Source: Prochloron sp. SulCav_FS08_3_32_3330
GTDB taxonomy: Bacteria; Cyanobacteriota; Cyanobacteriia; Cyanobacteriales; DYNF01
Reading direction: 5' to 3'
Assembly: GCA_020721205.1 (NCBI GenBank)
Contig: DYNF01000015.1
Span: forward strand, 1 to 38,278
Length of the DNA: 38,278 nucleotides
Below, one piece after another: positions 10,601-17,700 of the stretch (the first letter of the stretch is position 1; each line of letters starts with the position of its first letter). Both the position numbers and the translations under genes were made by a program. The notes beneath the pieces were generated by a model, which did not search any database, was not told where the DNA came from, and saw only the letters and a program-made list of their open reading frames with translations.

Positions 10601-11418
10601 AACCCTTATCAGTCAATGGTCATCAGCCCCCAGTTAACAATATTGATCAATCGGCATTTATCCTTGTGTCTCCATCCTCAAACTCATCTCCCCCTACTAC
10701 TGAATCACGTCAACAAAGACTCATTCCTATTCTGAAAGAATTACTAGAAAATAGCTCAGGTTTTGAGTTTACTGATATAGATAATCAAACAACTTTTCTG
10801 GAAATTGGACTTGATTCTTTATCCTTAACTCAGGTAGCTCTTAATCTTAAAAATAAATTTAAGGTAAATATTACTTTTCGGAAGTTAATGGAAACCTATC
10901 CAAACTTAGAAACCTTATCTAAATTTTTAGATCAAGAACTTCCCCCCGATGCTTTTGCCCCAAGCACTCCCCAAGTTTCACAAAGTGGGACAAATACTCC
11001 TAATAGTCACAATACTCACAATGCTCCTGCGATCACCTCTCCCATTTCTCAGCCTTTAGCATTCAGCCTTGAAAATATAACGGAGAATCTAGTGATTGTT
11101 GCCCAACAATTACAAATTATGGCACAAAAACTAGAACTTTTGACTGGTCAAAGTGCAATGATGCTTGGGGCTGTACCTTCAAATCCTTCAAATGTGTCAC
11201 AATCCTCAGTTCACACTGCTTCTGTCGACTCAGTTAATCATTCTGCTCCAAAAACACCAGAATCTGCGGTTAAAGTTGAAACTAAAGCAAAAACTGACAT
11301 AAAAAATCCAGCTATTCCCCATCCTCAAGCCCGTTTAGGGAAAGATCGAGAGGGAAATCCAGCTTGGTTTATTCCCGATCCCCATCGTCAGGGTAAATAT
11401 TTACAAATCCAAAAATAA
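4693..11418 (+). CDS. Hybrid NRPS-PKS, left arm: C-A-PCP-KS-AT-ACP with orphan post-AMT tail
   Basis: 2241 aa. Domains: condensation (about 10-440; intact HHIVCDG, first His ~146), adenylation (about 470-965; YTSGSTGKPKG ~622, A8 KVRGFRIELGEIE, NGKIDRKAL ~955), PCP (GGHSLL, Ser ~1014), KS (about 1076-1510; Cys ~1247 in NTACSTG, THGT and NVGH histidines present), AT (about 1595-1910; GHSVGE Ser ~1696, HAFH implying malonyl-CoA), ACP (GLDSL, Ser ~2042). There is no KR, DH or ER. My hand-read specificity code is D-I-L-Q-L-G-V-V-W-K, nearest the glycine type. After the ACP a helical linker (VAQQLQIMAQ) leads to the tail LGKDREGNPAWFIPDP, which in the paralogue at 27263-35398 follows an aminotransferase domain that is absent here. 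It starts the left transcription unit. The peptide product is unknown. Confidence 0.92.
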   Translation: MNTIANKQSTLTLSVPATESQKEIWASVQMGKEASCAYNLSFSLEIKGNLDLEVFKKSIQMVIQRHESLRITFSSDGSNIFITPSLTIDIPVIDLSNLAEDEKINRVATVKKQVVKEPFNLEKSPLFRGQILKLEPEEYMVIFTTHHIVCDGWSRKILTTELGQIYSALIQGIEPQLKPADSFTEYAILEEQRKSQKEGKETEEFWLKQFSDLIPIVDFPTDRPRPPLRTFNSLREDWILPETLVTKLKALGHKQGCSLMVIMLAGFEVFIHRITGQKEIAIGIPSAGQLSSGKYNLMGNCVNLLPIRANITGEQTFSDYLKMRKGSILDAFDHSELTFGSLVQKLAIKRDPSRIPLVPIMFSMFMDLDDLDFAGFEVKNHLNPRYFENFELSIDSRLVKGKIILECQYNTNLFDAQTIRYRLAEFETLLTSIGENEELIIAKLPLLPESEKQLLLNKWNQTEAEYPALCIHQLFEAQVTKTPEKIAVIFEDQKLTYQELNEKANQLAQYLQTLVVKPDDKVGICIERSLEMLIGLLGILKAGGCYIPLDPTFPQERLAWMIEDSQLSVLVTQAKLGSILPAYEHQVELVLIDTDWQKITEIASTNPLINNSLKPENLAYIIYTSGSTGKPKGVQLQHNSVVNFLTTMAKEPGLNENDILVALTTISFDIAVLELYLPLSLGACVVIANDEVKRDGLQLGKLLNIVGGNVVQATPATWKMLSETGWQGNSNLKILCGGESVSPNLISQLLDKSLCIWNVYGPTETTVWSTTGKIESANYPISIGKPIANTQIYILDQNLQPTPIGVSGELYIGGDGLARGYLNRPDLTAEKFIPNPFNNDPQSRIYNTGDLARWLSNGQIECLGRTDYQVKVRGFRIELGEIENILHKHPSVQEPVVVAREDGQGDEKILVAYLVMKEGEKLNISEIRHYLKDKLPDYMIPSLFMRVEKMPQTPNGKIDRKALPIPEKDRSALDNVYVPPQSELENNLVKIWCDLLRLDQVGIEDNFFDLGGHSLLVVQMMSVLKEQLKLELSITQLFQYPTIRDLAKNITQKTDQASQTNQNIQNRIKNKRKLGDDIAIIGMAGRFPGANNVEKLWENLCNNVESTTFFKDEDLDPSIDPELLHNPNYIKAKGFVENSENFDAAFFGINPLEAKMMDPQHRIFLEVAYEALEDAGYSSDQYQGAIGVFAGAEFNYYLLHNIAGRKELIDNFGEFQIMVTEDKDFIPTRVSYKLNLKGPSVSINTACSTGLVTVISAVNSLRNNECDIALAGGVTIIAPIKSGYLHQEGNIFSSDGHVRPFDADATGTIFNDGVAIVVLKRLEDALKDGDRIDAVIKGVGINNDGSDKMSFTAPSINGQSEAIMIAHADAQINPETITYIETHGTATPVGDPIEVVALTQAFNHQTKKTGFCAIGSIKSNVGHLVAAAGTAGLIKTALSLKYQKIPATLHYEKPNPRIDFAKTPFYVNAKLTEWENQNDHPRRAGVSSFGIGGTNAHVVLEEPPEILPSSSSRSQQLLLISAKTASALDQSTKNLAQYLRDHPEISLADGAYTLQVGRNMLPHRRFIVCQNTEEAIANLTHLPPHKTATRNFTKKTRELVFMFPGQGSQYVNMGLNLYQTEPLFKEIIDYCSEQLKPYIGDDLRHFLYPAPEDTEKATLSLKETRITQPAIFTLEYALAQLWMSWGIFPTTAIGHSVGEFVVACLAGVFSLEDALKLVGMRGKLMQNLPKGSMLSVRSQASEVEKWLKSDLIPEQNQHCSVATINSPTLCVVSGPTDIILEFQKIVEKKEIVCKFLHTSHAFHSPMMNPAIEPFSKIVQTIPLSPPKFPFVSTVTGEWLTDPQATDPQYWTDHLRETVRFADAVKTLWEKPDRILLEVGPRNTIATLARQQIQSPKEQVAISSLNSTSENDGEWIALLEAIGQLYLVGIPLNWQKFYQSEKRHRVPLPTYPFEGKRFWIDPIMPLPKNGKPLSVNGHQPPVNNIDQSAFILVSPSSNSSPPTTESRQQRLIPILKELLENSSGFEFTDIDNQTTFLEIGLDSLSLTQVALNLKNKFKVNITFRKLMETYPNLETLSKFLDQELPPDAFAPSTPQVSQSGTNTPNSHNTHNAPAITSPISQPLAFSLENITENLVIVAQQLQIMAQKLELLTGQSAMMLGAVPSNPSNVSQSSVHTASVDSVNHSAPKTPESAVKVETKAKTDIKNPAIPHPQARLGKDREGNPAWFIPDPHRQGKYLQIQK

Positions 11419-11489
11419 AAAAAATTCCTTTTATTTACCTCTGATAATTAAAATATTTTAACTTAATTAAACAAAATTTAAGGTAAATT

Positions 11490-13127
11490 ATGATGAGTAA
11501 ATTGATTGAACTGGAAACTAATTACCTAGAAGTGGATTTTGACCCTTTTGCTGATGGAGAAATCCTCTTAAGTGCGCCGACTACAGAATCTCAAAAAGAA
11601 ATTTGGCTCTCTGTACAAAAGGGAACTGAAGCAAATTTGGCTTTTAATTTATCTTATTCTTTACTACTCAAAGGAAATCTAGATCTAGAATTATTAAAAC
11701 AATCAATTCAAACTGTAATTCAAAGACATGAAACCCTTAGAATAAACTTTAGTAAAGACGGTAATTATTTATTTATTACTCCCTCTCTCACTATTGATAT
11801 TCCCGTCATTAATTTAAGTAATTTTAGAGAACAAGAAAATAAAATTACCCAAATCAAAAAACAAATAGCAAAAGAACCTTTTAATTTAGAAAAAGACCCT
11901 TTATTTAGAGTGCAAATTCTTCAATTAAATACTCAAAAACATTTAGTTATTTTTTCAGCACATCATATTATTTGTGATGGTTGGTCTTGGTGGCTTTTAA
12001 TTAATGATTTAGGAAAGATTTATTCAGGTTTAAAACAAGGAATTAAACCTGATTTAGAAATGGCAGAATCGTTTAGTGAATATGCTATTTCAGAATGGGA
12101 AATAAATCATCAATTTCAAAATCAAGAAACAGAAAAATATTGGCAAAAACAGTTTTCTGATTTTATTCCTGTGGTTAGTTTTCCTCCCGATTTGCCTCGT
12201 CCAAAAACTAAAACATTTAATTCTGCGCGTGAAGATTGGCTTTTTCCAGAAACTTTGATCTCTCAATTAAAATCTTTTGGGATTAAACAAGGTTGTAGTT
12301 TTATGCCGACATTTTTAGCAGGATTTGAGGTTTTTCTCTATCAAATTACAAAACAAACAGATCTTAATATTGGTGTTTCTAGATCTGGACAAGCATTTGC
12401 TGGGAAATATAATTTAATGGGTTATTGTGTAAATTTATTGCCCCTTCGGACGACTATTTCCCCTGAACAAAGTTTTAAAACTTATTTAAAATTAAGAAAT
12501 GGAGCAATTTTAGATGCTTTTGATTATCAACAAATGAACTTTTCCAGTTTAGTAGAAAAGTTACAAATACCTGTAGATACAAGTCAAATACCTCTATTAC
12601 CAATTACTATTACCGTACAAGATATCGAAGCCGAAAATTTTGGTTTTGATGACTTAGAAGTAGAATGTATTTATGAAAATCGTTATTTTGATAATTGTGA
12701 AATAGACCTTAATCTCCTTATTATGGGTAAAAAAGTTATTTTACAATGTCAATATAATACTAATCTTTTTTCAGCCCAAAATATTCGTGATCGGTTAGCA
12801 GAATTTGAAGCATTATTAACAACTATTATTGAAAAACCAGACTTACCGATTGCCCAGTTACCCTTATTCTCAGAATCAGGAAACCAATTATTTAAACAAG
12901 AAATTCCTCTTTCTTTTTCCCAAAAAAGATTATGGTTTCTGGATCAATTAGAAGGGGCAAATTCTGCTTACAATATATCAATGGCATGGCAAATTAACGG
13001 TAATCTTAATATTCCAATTTTAGAGAAAACAATCAAGACAATTATTCAACGCCATGAAATTCTGCGCACAAACTTTTTAAATAATAAAGATGGAAATTCT
13101 ACTGATAATCAAAAAATTTTAATTTAA
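11490..13127 (+). CDS. Truncated NRPS: C domain plus stub of a second C domain
   Basis: 545 aa. A full condensation domain (about 20-470, HHIICDGWS) begins with the leader FDPFADGEILL found in all separate C-A-PCP proteins here. It is followed, without A or PCP, by about 70 residues of a different, LCL-like C domain start (IPLSFSQKRLWFLDQL, RHEILRTNF) that stops at 13127 well before its HHxxxDG motif. The N-terminus and the DNA around its ribosome site (caaaatttaaggt) closely resemble those of the next gene at 13154, 26 bp downstream, pointing to a tandem duplication followed by deletion of A-PCP. It may be a decaying remnant or act as a free C domain. It has no carrier of its own. Confidence 0.8.
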   Translation: MMSKLIELETNYLEVDFDPFADGEILLSAPTTESQKEIWLSVQKGTEANLAFNLSYSLLLKGNLDLELLKQSIQTVIQRHETLRINFSKDGNYLFITPSLTIDIPVINLSNFREQENKITQIKKQIAKEPFNLEKDPLFRVQILQLNTQKHLVIFSAHHIICDGWSWWLLINDLGKIYSGLKQGIKPDLEMAESFSEYAISEWEINHQFQNQETEKYWQKQFSDFIPVVSFPPDLPRPKTKTFNSAREDWLFPETLISQLKSFGIKQGCSFMPTFLAGFEVFLYQITKQTDLNIGVSRSGQAFAGKYNLMGYCVNLLPLRTTISPEQSFKTYLKLRNGAILDAFDYQQMNFSSLVEKLQIPVDTSQIPLLPITITVQDIEAENFGFDDLEVECIYENRYFDNCEIDLNLLIMGKKVILQCQYNTNLFSAQNIRDRLAEFEALLTTIIEKPDLPIAQLPLFSESGNQLFKQEIPLSFSQKRLWFLDQLEGANSAYNISMAWQINGNLNIPILEKTIKTIIQRHEILRTNFLNNKDGNSTDNQKILI

Positions 13128-13153
13128 TTAACCAAATTTTAAGGTGACTTACG

Positions 13154-16100
13154 ATGAATAATTTTATTGAATCGGAAAATTATTGCTTAGAAGTGGATTT
13201 TGACCCCTTTGCTGATGGAGAAATCCTCTTAAGTGTACCAACCACTGAACCACAAAAAGAAATTTGGACCTCTGTACAGATGGAAACTGAGGCAAATCTT
13301 GCTTTTAATTACTCTTTTTCTTTATCTCTTAAAGGAGATTTAGATCTAGAATTATTTAAAAAGTCAGTTTACACTGTAATCCAAAGACATGAATCTTTGA
13401 GAATGACTTTTTCTAAAGATGGAGAAAATTTATTAATCGCTCCCTCTCTCACGATTGATATTCCTGTGATTAATTTAAGTAAGCAAGAACCAGAAAATGA
13501 AATTATTAAAATTAAAAAACAAGTAGCAGAAGAACCTTTTAATTTGGAGAAAGGTCCTTTATTTCGGGGACAAATTATTCAATTAAAAAATCAAGAATAT
13601 TTAGCAATTTTTTCTGCTCATCATATTATTTGTGATGGCAATTCTTGGTGGCTTTTAATTAGTGATTTAGGGAAAATTTATTCTGCTTTGAAACAAGGAC
13701 TAGACCCTCAACTAGAACCTGCGGATTCTTTTAGTGAATATGCTATTTTAGAATGGCAAAAAAATAACGATCCTCAACAAAAAGAAACAGAAGAATTTTG
13801 GGTCAAACAATTTACTCAATCCGTACCAGTTTTAGACCTTCCCACTGATAAACCTCGACCGTCTTTAAGAACATTCAATTCAGCACGAGAAGATTTTATT
13901 TTGTCTCCACAATTGTATCGAAAACTAAAACAATTTGGGATAAAACATGGTTGTACTTTTATGACCACTATGTTAGCCGGATTCGAGGTTTTTCTAAATA
14001 GAATTACAGGACAAGAGGATGTTATTACAGGTGTTCCTTCTTCGATACAAGCCTTTTCGGGTAAATATAATTTATTAGGACATTGTGTTAATTTACTGCC
14101 TATTCGTGCTTTTGTTTCGCCCGAACAAACCTTTACTGAATATTTAAACATGAGAAAGGGAGCAATTTTAGATGCTTATGATCACCAAGATTTTACTTTT
14201 GGTCGTTTACTTCAAAAATTAACAATCAAAAGGGATCAAAGTCGTATTCCTTTAGTGCCAATTACTTTTTTTGTTGGTCATAATACTGATTTTTCTTTCG
14301 GGGAAGAATTAGAGACAGAAGTGTATTCTAATCCTCTTTCTTTTAATAACTTTGAAATTTCAATTTATTCTACAGTAATTAATGAAAAAGTTATTTTAGA
14401 ATGTCAATATAATACTAATCTTTTTTCGGCTGAAACTATCCGTTATCGCTTGGCAGAATTTGAAAGATTATTAACAAGTATTGTCGAAAATGAAGACTTA
14501 AATATTTCCCACTTACCCTTATTACCTGAATCGGAAAAAGCCTTACTACAAAAGTGGAATGAAACAGCGACTCAAGAGCCAAATTTATGTGTTAATCAAT
14601 TATTTGAAACACAAGTAACGAAAACTCCTGAAAAAATAGCGGTTATTTTTGAAGATCAAAAATTAACTTATCAAGAATTAAATGAAAAAGCGAATCAACT
14701 AGCACATCATTTAAGAAAATTAGGGGTAAAACCTGATGTTTTAGTCGGATTTTGTTTAGAGCGATCGCTAGAAATGATTATCGGAGTTTTAGGGATTTTG
14801 AAAGCAGGAGGAGCTTATGTTCCCATTGATTTGAATTATCCCACAGAACGGATTGATTATATGTTAGAAAATTCCCAAGTAGGGATTTTATTAACACAGA
14901 ATCATTTACAAGAAAAGTTAAAAGATTTTTCCGGTCATCAGATTTGTTTAGATACAGATTGGCAAGAAATTGCTCAAGAAAACAAAAATAATCCTCCTCA
15001 TGAAACCACTTTAAATCACTTAATTTATGTTATTTATACCTCCGGTTCAACGGGTAAACCAAAAGGAGTATTATTAAATCATTATGCCCTTGCTAATCTA
15101 ATTAAATGGCAAATTAATCAGACCAAAGTATCTCCCCAAGCCAAAACTTTACAATTTTCACCGATTAGTTTTGATGTGTCTTGTCAAGAAATTTTTGCCA
15201 CATTAAGTTTTGGTGGAACTTTAGTTTTAATTTCTGAAGAACAGCGACAAGATTTTAATTTATTAACCAATTATGTCGAAAAACAAGGTATTGAAAGATT
15301 ATTTATTCCTTTTGTAGGATTACAACTTTTTACAGAAGTAGCTAATCTTAATTCCCATACCTTTCCTCATTTAAAAGAAATTATTACTGCCGGAGAACAA
15401 TTAAAATTAAGTTCCTCTATTCGCACTTTCTTTAAGCGCTTAAATCATTGCACTTTACACAATCAATATGGACCTTCAGAATCCCATGTTGTCACCGCTT
15501 TTACTTTACCTTCTGACTTAGATCAATGTACTTATTTAGTACCCATTGGTTTTCCGATTAATAATACTCAAATCTACATTTTAGATTCCTATTTAAAACC
15601 CGTACCGATCGGTCTAACAGGAGAACTTTATATCGGAGGAAAAGTGATTGCCAGAGGTTATTTGAATCGGGAAGATTTAACAAAAGAAAAATTTATTTCT
15701 AATCCTTTTGGCACAGGAAAATTGTATAAAACAGGTGATTTAGCACGTTATTTACCTGATGGTAATATTCAATATATTGGGCGCATTGATAATCAATTAA
15801 AAATTCGAGGTTTTCGGATTGAATTAGGAGAAATTGAAGCTACATTAAATCAATATGAGCCAATCCAAGAAAGTGTAGTTATTGCCACCGAAAATCAACG
15901 TCAAGAAAAAAGTATTGTCGCTTATTATATTGCCAAAAATAACGCTAATATTTCCTTACCAGAATTGAAGGAATTTCTCAAACAAAAATTACCTGAATAT
16001 ATGATTCCTTCGGTGTTTATTCCTTTAGAAATATTCCCCCTTAGTCCGAATGGAAAAGTAGATCGAAAAGCCTTACCAAAACCCGAAGATTATCGCTTAA

Positions 16101-16417
16101 AATCTAATGTTGAAAAAGTTTTACCTCGTACGGAAACTGAACAAAAAATTGCCAAAATTTGGAGAGATCTGCTGGATTTAAAACAAGTAGATATTCATGA
16201 TGATTTCTTTGATCTGGGCGGAAATTCAGTTTTAAGTATTTCAATGGTAGCACGTCTTTCTAAACTTTTTGAGATTACTTTTCCTGTCAAAACTTTCTTT
16301 CAAATGCCCACAATTGCCCAGTTAGCGACAAGAATAGAAACAATTATTGTCCTAACTAAATCTTCTCAAATATTGGCGGATCAGCTTTTAGAAGATGAAG
16401 AAGAAGGAATGTTTTAA
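13154..16417 (+). CDS. NRPS module C-A-PCP (left arm), proline-like code
   Basis: 1087 aa. The leader FDPFADGEILL is followed by C (about 20-460; HHIICDG from ~156), A (about 480-975; YTSGSTGKPKG ~627, FRIELGEIE, NGKVDRKAL ~965) and PCP (GGNSVLS, Ser ~1025). An acidic tail LLEDEEEGMF follows. The hand-read code D-V-Q-F-I-A-Q-V-V-K is closest to proline/methylproline types, which is tentative. The C domain is of the subtype (TTEPQKEIW, HHIICDG) that I associate with C domains directly after AMT domains. The acidic tail resembles that of the right-arm module at 22336-25611 and is a likely short linear motif for a TubC-type docking domain such as that of the next gene, 100 bp downstream. The ribosome site aaggtga lies 5' of the ATG. 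Confidence 0.92.
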   Translation: MNNFIESENYCLEVDFDPFADGEILLSVPTTEPQKEIWTSVQMETEANLAFNYSFSLSLKGDLDLELFKKSVYTVIQRHESLRMTFSKDGENLLIAPSLTIDIPVINLSKQEPENEIIKIKKQVAEEPFNLEKGPLFRGQIIQLKNQEYLAIFSAHHIICDGNSWWLLISDLGKIYSALKQGLDPQLEPADSFSEYAILEWQKNNDPQQKETEEFWVKQFTQSVPVLDLPTDKPRPSLRTFNSAREDFILSPQLYRKLKQFGIKHGCTFMTTMLAGFEVFLNRITGQEDVITGVPSSIQAFSGKYNLLGHCVNLLPIRAFVSPEQTFTEYLNMRKGAILDAYDHQDFTFGRLLQKLTIKRDQSRIPLVPITFFVGHNTDFSFGEELETEVYSNPLSFNNFEISIYSTVINEKVILECQYNTNLFSAETIRYRLAEFERLLTSIVENEDLNISHLPLLPESEKALLQKWNETATQEPNLCVNQLFETQVTKTPEKIAVIFEDQKLTYQELNEKANQLAHHLRKLGVKPDVLVGFCLERSLEMIIGVLGILKAGGAYVPIDLNYPTERIDYMLENSQVGILLTQNHLQEKLKDFSGHQICLDTDWQEIAQENKNNPPHETTLNHLIYVIYTSGSTGKPKGVLLNHYALANLIKWQINQTKVSPQAKTLQFSPISFDVSCQEIFATLSFGGTLVLISEEQRQDFNLLTNYVEKQGIERLFIPFVGLQLFTEVANLNSHTFPHLKEIITAGEQLKLSSSIRTFFKRLNHCTLHNQYGPSESHVVTAFTLPSDLDQCTYLVPIGFPINNTQIYILDSYLKPVPIGLTGELYIGGKVIARGYLNREDLTKEKFISNPFGTGKLYKTGDLARYLPDGNIQYIGRIDNQLKIRGFRIELGEIEATLNQYEPIQESVVIATENQRQEKSIVAYYIAKNNANISLPELKEFLKQKLPEYMIPSVFIPLEIFPLSPNGKVDRKALPKPEDYRLKSNVEKVLPRTETEQKIAKIWRDLLDLKQVDIHDDFFDLGGNSVLSISMVARLSKLFEITFPVKTFFQMPTIAQLATRIETIIVLTKSSQILADQLLEDEEEGMF

Positions 16418-16517
16418 TTGATCGGTTCGTTGTTGTGCTTTAGCACTAACAATATAGTGCAAATTCCCAACAAAGAACTATTTTAAATAACTAATATTAA
16501 TCAATGAGGTATAAATC

Positions 16518-17543
16518 ATGAAAAACATTGATCAATTAATCTTAGAATCAAACAATTTAGGAATTAAATTATGGGTAGAAGAAGATAATTTATGTTATCG
16601 AGCGCCCAAAGGATTATTCCCCCCGGAAATTAAAACCGAATTGAAAGAAAGAAAAGCTGAATTAATCTCTTTTTTACAAAGTTTTAAACAATCTGATCAT
16701 TTCCCTTATCCTGTTACTCTTAAACCAATTAGAAGCAATGGCTCACGTTTTCCTCTTTATTTTATTCAGATTGAACAACAGTCTTTAATTAATCCTTTTG
16801 TGAAATATTTAGATAGTAAATATTCTATTTATTCGATTTCTAATTTAGGAGAAATAATGGCAAGTTTATTAGCTCATAAATTTAATTCTTTTGATGCTAC
16901 GGGAACAACTGTTGAAAGTTTGGCAACTCAATATATAGATGCTCTACTAAAATTTCAACCTCAAGAACCTTATTATTTATTAGGCTTTTCCTTTGGCGGA
17001 GTTGTTGCTTATGAAATGGCAATACAACTAAAAGTAATGGGTAAAAAAGTTGAGCATTTAATTCTGTTAGATACGGCTAATCCTTTATCAACTATGAATA
17101 TTCAAGAGTTGAAAAAAGAACGAATTATTAAACATTTAAAAGGCTTAATAAAATCTGGTCCTGTGTATATAAAAGAGCGTATTCCTTGGCAAATTTCTCG
17201 TTTAAAATATTGGTTATCAAAAAAATATGATCAACTTTTTAACAAAAAACTCTTTGATTTAAGTCCTTTAATTGTTCTTGATATTATGAAATATCATAAT
17301 CAACTTCAAAAAGTTTATATTCCTCAAAAATATAATGGAAAAGTAACTTTATTTAGTGCCAAAGAAGGAAATTCACCTTATCAAGATGTTTGGGGAAAGT
17401 TGACGGATAACACATTAAATGTGATTGATATTCCCGGAACTCATGATGGAATGTTTGAAGAACCAAATGTTCAAATTTTGATAGAAGCGTTAGAAAAATT
17501 ATTTTTTGCTTCTACAGAACTTATCGAGTCAAGAAGCATTTAA
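16518..17543 (+). CDS. TubC_N docking domain fused directly to a thioesterase
   Basis: 341 aa. Residues 1-55 are a TubC_N-type docking domain (IDQLILESNNLGIKLWVEED, then ELKERKAELISFL). From about 65 to the end it is a type I thioesterase with nucleophile GFSFGG (Ser ~158), Asp in LLDTANP (~185) and His in GTHDGM (~309), so the triad looks complete. It would release the chain from the upstream PCP. Its right-arm paralogue at 17701-21954 has C, A and PCP between the same two parts, so this gene looks like an internal deletion product with a clean domain junction. The ATG has gagg 10 bp upstream. It ends the left arm. Confidence 0.92.
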   Translation: MKNIDQLILESNNLGIKLWVEEDNLCYRAPKGLFPPEIKTELKERKAELISFLQSFKQSDHFPYPVTLKPIRSNGSRFPLYFIQIEQQSLINPFVKYLDSKYSIYSISNLGEIMASLLAHKFNSFDATGTTVESLATQYIDALLKFQPQEPYYLLGFSFGGVVAYEMAIQLKVMGKKVEHLILLDTANPLSTMNIQELKKERIIKHLKGLIKSGPVYIKERIPWQISRLKYWLSKKYDQLFNKKLFDLSPLIVLDIMKYHNQLQKVYIPQKYNGKVTLFSAKEGNSPYQDVWGKLTDNTLNVIDIPGTHDGMFEEPNVQILIEALEKLFFASTELIESRSI

Positions 17544-17550
17544 AACACTT

Positions 17551-17651
17551 ATAGTGCTACCAACTAACATTAGGACATTTGTAGAGACGTAATATATTAC
17601 GTCTTAACAAATGTCAGAAAAAAACGTCTTAACAATAGTGCGTAGCACTAT
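17551..17651. terminator. Nested palindromes at the convergence point of the two arms
   Basis: The outer arms atagtgctac (17551-17560) and gtagcactat (17642-17651) are perfect complements. Inside, gacatttgt (17574-17582) pairs with acaaatgtc (17607-17615), enclosing a perfect 20-bp palindrome with arms agacgtaata/tattacgtct. The structure lies between the stops of two converging genes and could act as a bidirectional terminator or a cruciform site. There is no long T-run, so an intrinsic terminator role is inference. Confidence 0.55.
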
Positions 17652-17700
17652 ATCTAATCTTACCTCACAGGAACAAGCAAAAAAGATAGAGAATCCAATT

